Of a stretch of DNA of 64,000 nt, positions 23,592 to 32,306 are shown piece by piece (positions within the stretch are counted from its first letter, which is position 1; every line of letters begins with the position of its first letter). The notes beneath the pieces are model-generated. The model had not been told where the DNA came from and made no database searches. It saw only the letters and a list, made by a program, of their open reading frames with translations. This stretch comes from Bacteroidales bacterium (GTDB lineage: Bacteria; Bacteroidota; Bacteroidia; Bacteroidales; UBA932), in assembly GCA_017550655.1 (NCBI GenBank), contig JAFZOK010000024.1, forward strand, positions 124,001 through 188,000. Reading direction: 5' to 3'. Position numbers and translations under genes: made by a program.

Positions 23592-25220
23592 ATGACAAGG
23601 CGCACTGGGAGAAAAAAACGTTGCCGCCTGGGGAGGCTGGCGTTGATTCTGGGAGTCCTATGGCTTCTGGGCTCCGTGGCTATGTGCCTTACGTTCAAAG
23701 AATACGGAAAAAGCGCGGTTGTCAGGGTGGAACCGGATTCCCTGGCATCTGCGCTTTGCCATTATCTTAGAAGCCCGCTTGTGGCAAAAGGAGGGGCCAT
23801 AAGCGCAATGAAGGGGGATTATTCCCGCCTTCTTGTAAGCAGCCTTTCAGACGGCAAGGTTTCCAGAGAACTTGCTTCCTGGAATCCTGAAACCAGCGTA
23901 CGTGCGATGCGGAAAATGATTGCCTGGAACCGGAATGGGAATATCCATCTGAGTTATTTCTCTACGGATTCTGTTTCTACTGAGCGTACTTTCTCATACT
24001 ATGTGGATAAACTTAAGGCTGCAGCCGGAAACTCCGCTTCCGTTGAGGTTGTGGAGAATGAGGCTTGCCCTTTGACTCTCCCGTGGAGGAGCAGCTCGGC
24101 TTTGGCGGTGGTGCTGCTTGCACTATGGCTTCTGGCGTTTATTCTTTCCGGGATTTTTTCTCCAAGGCGCAAGGCCGGATTAAGTACGCTGGAGGATTTT
24201 TCCTCAGCGATCGGATCAGAATCTGTTCTGCTCGGTGCTGTTGAAGCGGTTCCGGCCGGACGGGAGAAGTATTCCAACGCCCAGAGATGGAAGGCCCGGG
24301 CGGAGAGCATCGCGGAGAATATAAAATCATTTGTTCCACAGACGGGAGCTTTGGTCAACATTCTGGGAATGAGCACTTCCGCCATCTACAAGTTCAAGAG
24401 GGCAGGATGCCTGTCCGCCCTTATGGCAGGGGCTGCCGTGCACATTATGGAAGACGGGCAGGATATGGATTCTTCTTCCACTGCATACCGTTTTCCGGAT
24501 ATATCCAGGCTCAAGGAAGACAATTCGGGGAACCTTCTGGTTATGGTGCATCCGCCGCTTGCGGAAAGTGGAGTACCGGCAGCCTATCTGGAAAACGCGG
24601 CTCTGAATGTTCTTGTGAGCGATGCTCCGGACGGGTGGACGGAGGCCCACCGCGCCTTTCTGGACAGCATTCCTTCCTGCAAGGTTGTTCTGACAGGGAT
24701 GGAATCCAAAGGCGGGGGAAAGAAACTCAGGGCCTACATTCCATCAGAAAAGAGATGGAGATTCATTGTACTGCTTTCCGAATGCTGGTCCGATTCGCTG
24801 AGGGAGACTACCTGCCGCAGCCTTGCACAGGCGGCCTGGGGAGATTCTTCAGAGAAACCTGTCGCCGAGGAAGAGGGGGCTCCAATGGAGGTTTCCTCTC
24901 TTGGCGTGGATTACAAGGTGGCCGCTTTCAGAAAGAGCAGCAGGGTGATTCTGGATAACCTGGACTTTTCTTCCGGGGATGCTGACGCGGTAATTATGCT
25001 CAAGGCGGGATGCCGGGTGGGAAAGAATTTCTTCAGCGATATTTCCTCGGCCCTTTACGCCGGACAGGAATGCCTGCAGTGCAAGGTTGTGGAGAAAGGG
25101 CACACTCTGAGACCTGAAAAAGGGGAATTGCTTAAATACGGCTATGTTCTTACGCGTTATGCGCTAAAATCTGAATATTTCTGCGATTATCTGAGCAGAA
25201 CAATCGTCAACTTTTCGTAA
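23592..25220 (+). CDS. unrecognised two-helix membrane protein (Wzz/BY-kinase-like layout)
   Basis: Not confidently recognised. A basic N-terminus (MTRRTGRKKRCR), a membrane helix at residues 15-34, an extracytoplasmic stretch of about 130 residues, a second helix near 168-188 and then RRK. This is the topology of chain-length determinant proteins. The cytoplasmic part has NLLVMVHPPLAESGVPAAYLENAALNVLVSDAP, reminiscent of a bacterial tyrosine kinase nucleotide domain, but no Walker A is seen. The last 100 residues contain DADAVIMLKAGCRVGKNFF and AGQECLQCKVV, reminiscent of family 2 glycosyltransferases with the second Asp replaced. It may be a degenerate or divergent polysaccharide-export component. 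It lies between a terminator and the DUF4290 gene. Confidence 0.4.
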   Translation: MTRRTGRKKRCRLGRLALILGVLWLLGSVAMCLTFKEYGKSAVVRVEPDSLASALCHYLRSPLVAKGGAISAMKGDYSRLLVSSLSDGKVSRELASWNPETSVRAMRKMIAWNRNGNIHLSYFSTDSVSTERTFSYYVDKLKAAAGNSASVEVVENEACPLTLPWRSSSALAVVLLALWLLAFILSGIFSPRRKAGLSTLEDFSSAIGSESVLLGAVEAVPAGREKYSNAQRWKARAESIAENIKSFVPQTGALVNILGMSTSAIYKFKRAGCLSALMAGAAVHIMEDGQDMDSSSTAYRFPDISRLKEDNSGNLLVMVHPPLAESGVPAAYLENAALNVLVSDAPDGWTEAHRAFLDSIPSCKVVLTGMESKGGGKKLRAYIPSEKRWRFIVLLSECWSDSLRETTCRSLAQAAWGDSSEKPVAEEEGAPMEVSSLGVDYKVAAFRKSSRVILDNLDFSSGDADAVIMLKAGCRVGKNFFSDISSALYAGQECLQCKVVEKGHTLRPEKGELLKYGYVLTRYALKSEYFCDYLSRTIVNFS

Positions 25221-25232
25221 ATTCGCCATTGT

Positions 25233-25886
25233 ATGGAAAACAAAGACTACAATACTACCAGGGCTAAACTTTTGATGCCGGAATACGGCCGGCACGTGCA
25301 GGATATGATTGAGTATGTGGTTAACATACCCGACAAGGCAAAGCGCAACGAACAGATACAGGCGGTGGTTTCCGTGATGGGGACTCTGAATCCCCAGCTG
25401 AGGGACGTGGTGGATTTCCGCCACAAGCTGTGGGACCACGTGCAGATTATCTCGGATTTCAAGATAGACATTGATTCTCCTTACCCTCTTCCGTCCAGGG
25501 AGAGCGTAAGCACCAAGCCGGATCCGATTCCTCTCAAAGAGGACAAGATAAGGGCAACCTGCTACGGGCGCAACATCCAGAACATGATAGACCTGATTGC
25601 GGAAAGGCCGGACGACGAGCTTAAAAAGCACATGATCAAGGTCATTGCCTACTATATGAAGCAGCAGTACCTGATTTGGAACAAGGATTCCGTGGCAGAG
25701 GAGACAATCTTTGAGGATATCAAGAACCTCTCCGGAGGAAAGCTTATTGTTCCGCCGGATGTTCACATAGGCAGCGGAATGGCGGATGCCTCCACGCGCA
25801 AGCCTCATATTCCTGGCAATCCGCAGCAGCCTCGTCCTCAGCACAATGGTAAGAAGCAGCAGAAAAAGAAGTGGAAGAAGAACTGA
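25233..25886 (+). CDS. DUF4290 family protein
   Basis: A 217-residue soluble protein with the DUF4290 pattern found across Bacteroidota: YNTTRAKLLMPEYGRHVQDMI near residue 5, KAKRNEQIQAVVSVMG, RHKLWDHVQIIS and ATCYGRNIQNMIDLI. No signal peptide is present and the C-terminus is rich in Lys, Gln and Pro (NGKKQQKKKWKKN). The function is unknown. It is followed directly by ftsK (ATG one base after the stop), so it is likely co-transcribed with the chromosome-segregation gene. Confidence 0.85.
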   Translation: MENKDYNTTRAKLLMPEYGRHVQDMIEYVVNIPDKAKRNEQIQAVVSVMGTLNPQLRDVVDFRHKLWDHVQIISDFKIDIDSPYPLPSRESVSTKPDPIPLKEDKIRATCYGRNIQNMIDLIAERPDDELKKHMIKVIAYYMKQQYLIWNKDSVAEETIFEDIKNLSGGKLIVPPDVHIGSGMADASTRKPHIPGNPQQPRPQHNGKKQQKKKWKKN

Positions 25887-25887
25887 T

Positions 25888-28440
25888 ATGGCTAAGAGCA
25901 AGAAAAAACAGAGAGAAGAAGACCAGTTTATCGCCGAGCAGGAAATGGCGGCCCCGAAAAGGAAAGAGGGGCTGTACCTGATTTGCGGCCTGGTGTTTCT
26001 GGCGCTGGCGATCTATACGCTGATAGCGCTGGTTTCTTACGTGTTTACCTGGGCGCAGGACCAGAGTTCCTATATGGGAACGGATATCTTCAGTTCCCTT
26101 TCCACGGTCGAGAACGGCGGTGGCAAAATCGGTCTCTGGTGGGCTAATCTCCTTGTGAGCAAATTGTTTGGTCTGGGAGCGTTCATCATTCCGTTCTTCT
26201 TCTTCGGTGTGGCTCTGTTCTGCCTGAAGATCAAGAAAGTAAAGCTTCTGAGGCTTTTCTTCATAACGGTTTTCGGATGCATTCTGATAAGCGTGTTCTT
26301 CTCGTTCGTGTTCTCCTTTACCGGTGTTGACCGCCTGTTTGGAACGAGTGCCGGAGGATCTTACGGCTTTGCCGTGAACAAATGGCTTAAGACAATGCTG
26401 GGCACTCCGGGTACCGCCGCAATACTTATACTCGCGATAGTAGGCTGGTGCATAATCATCAACAAGAGCCTGATTAAGAAGATCAGCGGAGGATTCGAGA
26501 AAGTGGGCCAGAAGCTGGAGCAGGCCACACAGGGCGCCGAGACCGGAGATCTGGAGGGAGAAGATCTCCCTGAAGACGAGACTGGAGAGGGCTCAGAAGA
26601 AACTGAAACGGAAGAGAATGGAGAAGACGTCATAGAAGATATTCCTGAAGACAATCCTGATGGCTTGACCGAGGAAGAAATTCTGGAACAGCGCCGCAAG
26701 GATATGGAAATCAAGCTTGTTGATTCCTCAGAGGAAAAAGGGGAAGGCCCTGCTGAAGCCCCGGACGGAAATGATGTGGAGCTTGAGGTTAAGGAGAGTG
26801 ACGGCGAGGGTAACGATCTTCTTGGAGAATATACAGAGGAAGAACTTCAGAAGACATTTGACCCGCGTCTTGAACTGAGTCACTACGAGGCTCCTACTCT
26901 GGATCTGCTGGATACGTACAAGGACAAGTGGTACGATGTGTCCCGCGACGAGCTGGAAAGGAACAAGAACCAGATTGTAAGCACTCTTGCAAACTACAAG
27001 ATAGGCGTTTCCAAGGTTACGGCTACAAAGGGCCCTACAGTTACTCTATACGAGGTTGTTCCGGCTCCCGGTATCAGGGTAAGCCAGATAAAGAGGCTGG
27101 AGGAGGATATCCAGCTCTCTCTTGCCGCAAGGGGAGTGAGAGTTGTTACTCTTCCGGGAACAAACGCCGTGGGAATTGAGGTGGCAAACGACAAGCCAAG
27201 CGTGGTTTCCCTGCTGTCCTGCATCGAGTATCTCCAGACCAAGATGAAGGAACCGGGCAGCAAGGAAAGCGGCTACGCACTTCCTGTGGCAATGGGAAAG
27301 ACCATCTCCGGAGAAGTGTTCACGTTCGACCTGGCAAAGGCACCGCACCTGCTGATGGCGGGAGCTACCGGCCAGGGCAAGTCCGTGGGACTTAACGCAT
27401 TGGTAACATCACTGCTCTACACCAAGCATCCTTCCGAGATCAAGTTTGTGCTTGTGGATCCGAAGAGGGTGGAACTCTCCCTTTACTCCAATCTTGCCAA
27501 TCATTTCCTGGCCTGCCTTCCTGAGACGGAAGACAAGGAGACTCCGGTTATCACGGATACGCAGAAGGTTGTCAAGACTCTAAGGTCCCTGTGCAAGGAA
27601 ATGGATGACCGCTACAAGCTCCTTGAAGCTGCAAGAGTCAAGAACATAAAGGAATACAACGAGAAGTTCCTGGAGCGCAAGCTTAATCCTGGCAAGGGAC
27701 ACCGCTTCCTGCCTTACATAGTTCTTATCATCGACGAATACGCAGACCTTATCATAACGGCAGGCAAGGATGTGGAGATTCCTCTTACCCGTCTTGCCCA
27801 GCTTGCCAGGGCTATCGGTATCCATCTGGTTATCGCGACCCAGAGGCCTACCGCAAGCATCATCACCGGTAACATCAAGGCTAACTTCCCGGTAAGAATC
27901 GCATTCTATGTGCGATCCAGCATCGACTCCCGCACCATTCTGGACGAGAGCGGCGCCAACCAGCTGATTGGCCGCGGTGATATGCTCTATGCAACAGGCA
28001 GCGAGCTTACCAGAATCCAGTGCGCACTGATTGAAACAAAGGAGATTAACCGCGTGGTTAACTTTATCGCTGACCAGGTAGGTTATTCTACGGCACTGTA
28101 TTTGCCTGAACCTCCAGATGACGAGGAGAGTTCCGGAGGAAATGGCGGTGGCGGCAGAATGGACGTGAGCGTTCCGCTCGGCGAGACAAACCTCAGGATG
28201 AGGGACAAGATGTTCGACGATGCGGCGCGCCTGATAGTTTCCGCTGGCGGCGGTTCCGCTTCCTTCCTTCAGAGGAAGATGGACATTGGCTATAACCGGG
28301 CCTCCAAACTCATCGACCAGCTTGAGAAAGCGGGAATTGTGGGGCCTCAGGACGGAGCCAAACCTCGGCCGAGTCTCATTCCTGACCTTCTCAGCCTGGA
28401 CGACAAGCTGGAAGAGATCAGAAACGAGTACGGACGATAG
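25888..28440 (+). CDS. ftsK: DNA translocase FtsK
   Basis: Membrane-anchored hexameric DNA pump at the septum that segregates chromosome termini and activates XerCD. The start is ATG 25888 (MAKSKKKQREEDQF), not the upstream ATG at 25786 inside the DUF4290 gene. Hydrophobic helices occupy residues 30-210. A strongly acidic linker covers about 225-320. The motor carries Walker A (GATGQGKSV, about 492) and Walker B (VLIIDEYADLI, about 610). A gamma winged-helix domain is at the C-terminus (ARLIVSAGGGSASFLQRKMDIGYNRA). The length of 850 residues is typical. It is followed without a gap by the lolA-like gene, the usual order in Bacteroidota. Confidence 0.96.
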   Translation: MAKSKKKQREEDQFIAEQEMAAPKRKEGLYLICGLVFLALAIYTLIALVSYVFTWAQDQSSYMGTDIFSSLSTVENGGGKIGLWWANLLVSKLFGLGAFIIPFFFFGVALFCLKIKKVKLLRLFFITVFGCILISVFFSFVFSFTGVDRLFGTSAGGSYGFAVNKWLKTMLGTPGTAAILILAIVGWCIIINKSLIKKISGGFEKVGQKLEQATQGAETGDLEGEDLPEDETGEGSEETETEENGEDVIEDIPEDNPDGLTEEEILEQRRKDMEIKLVDSSEEKGEGPAEAPDGNDVELEVKESDGEGNDLLGEYTEEELQKTFDPRLELSHYEAPTLDLLDTYKDKWYDVSRDELERNKNQIVSTLANYKIGVSKVTATKGPTVTLYEVVPAPGIRVSQIKRLEEDIQLSLAARGVRVVTLPGTNAVGIEVANDKPSVVSLLSCIEYLQTKMKEPGSKESGYALPVAMGKTISGEVFTFDLAKAPHLLMAGATGQGKSVGLNALVTSLLYTKHPSEIKFVLVDPKRVELSLYSNLANHFLACLPETEDKETPVITDTQKVVKTLRSLCKEMDDRYKLLEAARVKNIKEYNEKFLERKLNPGKGHRFLPYIVLIIDEYADLIITAGKDVEIPLTRLAQLARAIGIHLVIATQRPTASIITGNIKANFPVRIAFYVRSSIDSRTILDESGANQLIGRGDMLYATGSELTRIQCALIETKEINRVVNFIADQVGYSTALYLPEPPDDEESSGGNGGGGRMDVSVPLGETNLRMRDKMFDDAARLIVSAGGGSASFLQRKMDIGYNRASKLIDQLEKAGIVGPQDGAKPRPSLIPDLLSLDDKLEEIRNEYGR

Positions 28441-29094
28441 ATGAAAAGACTCTTTACATACCTTGCAGCCTTATCGGCGATTATGATTGCCTCGGTTTCC
28501 CTTTGGGGGCAGACCGAGGGCGAGAAGCTTTTCCGGGAGGCTTCTGACTATGTGTTTTCCGCCCGCAAGCTTTCCATTGTCATTACCAATATGGACAAGA
28601 AGGGGAACGCCTGGCATAACCGCGGATTCTTTGTGGCTCTTCCGGACAGAGGCTATATGAAACTGGACGGCGTGAGCGAGTTCCAGTACACTCCAACGCT
28701 GGTTTCTTCTTTCAGCGAGCAGAGCAACGAGTATGTAATCCAGGCAAGAAAGAGCACTTCCACCTCCATTTCTGATAATCCGTTCTCCATTCTGTCAAAG
28801 GGCGGAAAGGGCATCAAGGTTTCCGATCCGGTTGCCGGAAAAGTCAAGGACAGGGATTGCATCAAGTTCAGCGTAACTCCAGAGGGCAAGGCTTACTACC
28901 AGAGAGCAGACATTTACGTTACAGGCAGCGGAGCTTCATTCAAGGTGCTGAGAATTACAGTGGTCCTGAAAAAAGACCAGGCTTTTGTGGTGGACGTTAC
29001 ATCTGCGGGAGAGGCTCTTCCGGACAAGATTTCCGACTATCAGATTATTCTTTCGGACCATCCCGGCTGCCAGGTGGTGGACCTCAGGGACTGA
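28441..29094 (+). CDS. lolA: LolA-like outer-membrane lipoprotein carrier
   Basis: A signal peptide (LAALSAIMIASVSLWGQ) followed by a LolA-type fold of about 190 residues (FRNRGFF-like HNRGFFVALPDRGYMKLDG, YVIQARKSTSTS, CIKFSVTPEGKAYYQRADIYV). In Bacteroidota, LolA homologs are very often encoded right after ftsK, which supports the call. It would carry lipoproteins across the periplasm. The start ATG immediately follows the ftsK stop. It converges with the Nudix gene (stop codons adjacent). Confidence 0.75.
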   Translation: MKRLFTYLAALSAIMIASVSLWGQTEGEKLFREASDYVFSARKLSIVITNMDKKGNAWHNRGFFVALPDRGYMKLDGVSEFQYTPTLVSSFSEQSNEYVIQARKSTSTSISDNPFSILSKGGKGIKVSDPVAGKVKDRDCIKFSVTPEGKAYYQRADIYVTGSGASFKVLRITVVLKKDQAFVVDVTSAGEALPDKISDYQIILSDHPGCQVVDLRD

Positions 29095-29715
29095 TTACTT
29101 TTTCAGAGCGGCTTCAAAGACATCCTGAATGGAAGGGTAGGTGTTGGCCAGGCGGTAGTCCAGGTCTTCCGGTGTTACCCACTCGCATTTTTCTATGCCT
29201 TCTTCTGTCTGCGGACAGATGACGGCATTTTCCTTTGCCCTCATCCTGTACCACCAGATGGTCTTTACGTTTAGGCTTCCGTACATCCTGTATGCGTGGC
29301 GTGTTACCTTCAGAAGATCCTCGACGGTGGCTTCCACTCCGCTTTCTTCCGCCACTTCCCTAACAGCCGTTACTGCAATGTCCTCTCCGTCTTCCTGCAT
29401 TCCCTTTGGAAGGTCCCAGGTTCCGTTCCTGTAGATCATCAGCCAGTTTCCGTCCTTGTCGGCGACAAGCCCGCCTCCGGCATTGATCCTCTTGACTCCG
29501 GAAAGCATCTTGTCCATGAATTCATCCAGAGACATTCCTTCCGGAATTTCCACCACCAGATGCTGGAAAGACAGATCATCTTCCATCATAAAAGGAATTC
29601 TGGAAAGGTCATAGTCTGCACCAGGCCTCAGAAGAAATTTTTCATCCGCGATTGCGGGAATCTCCCCGCTGCTGCAGATAGAGAGTATGCGTTTTTTGAA
29701 GTATATGTTCAGCAT
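29095..29715 (-). CDS. Nudix hydrolase
   Basis: A 206-residue protein with a complete Nudix box, G-x5-E-x7-REV-x-EE-x-G (GMQEDGEDIAVTAVREVAEESG) at about residues 121-142, preceded by TWDLPKG. About the first 85 residues form a family-specific N-terminal region, and near residue 165 lies TIWWYRMRA, as in Bacteroidota Nudix proteins whose substrate is unknown. It probably hydrolyses a nucleoside diphosphate derivative. It is transcribed from a short divergent region shared with pyrE. Confidence 0.88.
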   Translation of the reverse strand: MLNIYFKKRILSICSSGEIPAIADEKFLLRPGADYDLSRIPFMMEDDLSFQHLVVEIPEGMSLDEFMDKMLSGVKRINAGGGLVADKDGNWLMIYRNGTWDLPKGMQEDGEDIAVTAVREVAEESGVEATVEDLLKVTRHAYRMYGSLNVKTIWWYRMRAKENAVICPQTEEGIEKCEWVTPEDLDYRLANTYPSIQDVFEAALKK

Positions 29716-29743
29716 TCAAGTGTCTATTAATGAAAAAGCTATA

Positions 29744-29770
29744 CAAATATAAATATTTTCTGTATATTTG
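29744..29770. promoter_or_regulatory. divergent promoters for the Nudix gene and pyrE
   Basis: CAAATATA (29744-29751) is a minus-strand TATATTTG for the Nudix gene (start 29715). TATATTTG (29763-29770) is the plus-strand -7 for pyrE (start 29812). Confidence 0.6.
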
Positions 29771-29811
29771 TCATTTGGCAAAAAGATGAGAATTAAAAGA
29801 TTGAGGAGTTT

Positions 29812-30468
29812 ATGGAAAACATTGAAAAGACAGTAGCGCAGCAGCTGCTGAAAGTGAAGGCAGTGAAGTTGAATGCGGAGAATCCTTTTACCTGGGCATC
29901 CGGTTGGAAATCACCGATATATTGCGACAATCGCAAATTACTCACATATCCTGCTGAAAGAAAAATGATTACGGAGGCTTTGGTTTCCGTGATATCCGAT
30001 TCCTTCAAGGACGTGGACCTGATTGCCGGAGTGGCTACGGGTGCAATCGCCTGGGGAATCATGGTGGCAGAGGCTTTGGGCAAGCCGTTCGTGTATGTGC
30101 GCCCGAAACCGAAAGACCACGGGACACAGTCTCAGGTGGAAGGCCAGATTGAGCCAAACCAGAGGATTGTGGTAGTGGAGGATCTGGTATCTACCGGAGC
30201 CAGCAGCCTTTCCGCATGCGATGCGCTCAGGAAGGCCGGCGGAATAGTTCTGGGTATGGTGGCAATCTTCTCTTACAACTTCCCGCTTAGCCGCAGGGAG
30301 TTCGAGTACAAGGATGTGGAGCTTCACACACTCTGCCAGTACGATTCTCTCCTGGAAGAGGCTGTTGCTGAGAATTACATTGATGCCGCCCACGTGGAAG
30401 TTCTCAAGGAATGGAGAATAAACCCTTCCACCTGGAACGGAGTGGTCGTAGAGACTAAAGAAGAATAA
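29812..30468 (+). CDS. pyrE: orotate phosphoribosyltransferase
   Basis: Converts orotate and PRPP to orotidine monophosphate in pyrimidine synthesis. N-terminal KAVKLNAENPFTWASGWKSPIYCDNRK contains the OPRTase substrate loop region. Y-V-R-P-K-P-K-D-H-G near residues 97-106 is the flexible catalytic loop, and RIVVVEDLVSTGASS near 117-131 is the PRPP-binding motif. The length of 218 residues is typical. It is first in an operon with the SRPBCC-like gene 12 bases downstream. Confidence 0.96.
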   Translation: MENIEKTVAQQLLKVKAVKLNAENPFTWASGWKSPIYCDNRKLLTYPAERKMITEALVSVISDSFKDVDLIAGVATGAIAWGIMVAEALGKPFVYVRPKPKDHGTQSQVEGQIEPNQRIVVVEDLVSTGASSLSACDALRKAGGIVLGMVAIFSYNFPLSRREFEYKDVELHTLCQYDSLLEEAVAENYIDAAHVEVLKEWRINPSTWNGVVVETKEE

Positions 30469-30480
30469 ATCACCGATATT

Positions 30481-30894
30481 ATGGCTTTGGAAACATTCGA
30501 GGGCAAGGAGGTTGAGATAAAGTCTCCTTCCTATGCCGTATTCGCTTCCTTTTCAGACCTGACCTTGATGAAGGACAGGATTCCTGACGAATACAAGGAC
30601 AAGGTGACCGTTACTCCGGATACAGTTGAGGGAGATTACAACGGAATGCACCTGGGCCTTAGAGTCGCCGAGAGGATTCCTAATTCCCGTATAGTGATGA
30701 GGCCTATGGAAGGCTTCCCGATGGATTTCTCCCTGATCTTCAAGATAGATGACAAGGATGCTACCACCAGCAAGATAAAGGTATGCGTTGAGGCCCAGAT
30801 GAACTTCATCATCAAGGCCATGATGGGGAAGAAGATCCAGAGCGTCCTGGACCAGATGACCGAGAAAATCGCCCAGCAGGCCATAAGCCGATGA
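30481..30894 (+). CDS. SRPBCC-like small protein
   Basis: A 137-residue soluble protein (ALETFEGKEVEIKSPSYAVFASFSDL, FSLIFKIDDKDATTSKIKVCVEAQMNFIIKAMMGKKIQ). The pattern of strands around a long C-terminal helix resembles the START/SRPBCC ligand-binding fold common next to pyrE in Bacteroidales. The function is unknown. Its stop overlaps the start of the RNA methyltransferase gene by four bases (ATGA). Confidence 0.6.
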   Translation: MALETFEGKEVEIKSPSYAVFASFSDLTLMKDRIPDEYKDKVTVTPDTVEGDYNGMHLGLRVAERIPNSRIVMRPMEGFPMDFSLIFKIDDKDATTSKIKVCVEAQMNFIIKAMMGKKIQSVLDQMTEKIAQQAISR

Positions 30895-32306
30895 GAGACT
30901 TTGAGGTCCTACTGAAGGAGTCTTTACCGGATTATGCCGCAGATGCTCTGCTGGAGGTGCTGGGAGATGGTTCCTCGTCTGCTGAGGTATCAATCCGGCT
31001 GAACCCGCAGAAGGATTTTGATTCTGGTTTTAACATGCGTCCCGTACCTTGGTGCAAGGACGCATTTTTCCTTTCAGAGAGGCCGAATTTTACCCTTGAC
31101 CCGTCCTTCCACGCCGGAGCCTATTACGTGCAGGATTCCTCCAGTATGTTTCCGGCATTGATTGCGGACAGGATTCTTGATTCCTTGTCCCCGAAAGGCG
31201 CTGTTCTGGACCTTTGCGCAAGTCCTGGAGGTAAATCCACGCATTTGATATCCATCCTTAAGGATAAGCGGCCGCTTGTGGTTTCCAACGAGGCGGTAGG
31301 GAAGAGGGTTCCGCCCCTGACGGACAACATTGCAAAATGGGGAGCGGGTAATGTAATTGTGACAAACGCTTCTGCCGGGATTCTTGGCAAGGCATCCGGA
31401 TTCTTTGACGTGATACTGGCGGATGTGCCTTGTTCCGGAGAGGGAATGTTTCGCAAGAGTGCGGATGCCATTGAAGGATGGAGTCTTGGAAGCGTAAAGG
31501 ACTGTGCAGCCCTGCAGAGAACTATCATCAGCGATGTCTGGCCTGCACTTAGGGAAGGTGGTTTGCTGGTCTATTCAACCTGCACATACAATCACTTTGA
31601 AAACCAGGACAATGTGAAATTCATCGCTGAGGAACTTGGAGCCGAATATGTTCCTGTGGAGGATGAGAGTCTTCCGTCCGGAGTGGTTAAGCTTCCTTGG
31701 GGATACCAGTTTGTGCCTGGACTTGTTCCGGGAGAAGGGCAGTTCTTTGCGCTGCTGAGGAAGAATTCAGCTGCAGGTGGCAGGAGATTGTCTGCCCGTA
31801 AGGCGAGATTTGTTTCTGCCGGGAGTGACGCTCTGGTGCTGGACAAGGAGAAAAATCAGATCTATGCTTTTGTCCTTTCCCTTGATTTTGCAAACTGGAT
31901 TTCGGAGGTCAATCCTTCCTGCGTAAAGACTCTCGGATGCAGAGTGGGGGAAATCAAGGCAGGAAAGATTATTCCCGATGCGGACCTTGCGCTGTCAACG
32001 GCTCTCACAGGGGCGGAAAACGGCCAAATTTCCGTTAATTCCAATGTATGCGGTAAAGTATCCGCTCTGGAGTTTTCATGCGCGGAAATTGACAGGGAAA
32101 CAGCCCTGAAGTTCCTCTCCAGGGAAAACATAACCCCTCAGCCGTCTTGGCCGAGGGGATACATTCTTTTAAGATACCGGGGATTGGGATTAGGCTTTGT
32201 CAACAATCTTGGGAAACGCTGCAACAACCTTCATCCCCTGATGAGGCGTATCAGAACATATAGTCCCATGCCGGGAGCATTACAGGCTTCTGGTCGAGAG
32301 CCTTGA
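30891..32306 (+). CDS. rRNA cytosine-C5 methyltransferase (NOL1/NOP2/Sun family)
   Basis: A SAM-dependent m5C RNA methyltransferase. SAM-binding LDLCASPGGKSTHL is near residues 104-117. Catalytic cysteines are in DVPCSGEGMF (near 181) and YSTCTYNHFENQ (near 230), the two motifs of the RsmB/RsmF class. A C-terminal PUA-like region follows. The length of 471 residues and lineage point to an RsmF-like enzyme, but the exact rRNA position cannot be told. The 3' end overlaps the convergent C1 peptidase gene by 56 bases. Confidence 0.9.
   Translation: MRDFEVLLKESLPDYAADALLEVLGDGSSSAEVSIRLNPQKDFDSGFNMRPVPWCKDAFFLSERPNFTLDPSFHAGAYYVQDSSSMFPALIADRILDSLSPKGAVLDLCASPGGKSTHLISILKDKRPLVVSNEAVGKRVPPLTDNIAKWGAGNVIVTNASAGILGKASGFFDVILADVPCSGEGMFRKSADAIEGWSLGSVKDCAALQRTIISDVWPALREGGLLVYSTCTYNHFENQDNVKFIAEELGAEYVPVEDESLPSGVVKLPWGYQFVPGLVPGEGQFFALLRKNSAAGGRRLSARKARFVSAGSDALVLDKEKNQIYAFVLSLDFANWISEVNPSCVKTLGCRVGEIKAGKIIPDADLALSTALTGAENGQISVNSNVCGKVSALEFSCAEIDRETALKFLSRENITPQPSWPRGYILLRYRGLGLGFVNNLGKRCNNLHPLMRRIRTYSPMPGALQASGREP

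Noticed and set aside
23592-25220. Calling this protein a Wzc tyrosine kinase
   Set aside because: No Walker A motif and no tyrosine cluster at the C-terminus are visible; the similarity is limited to topology.
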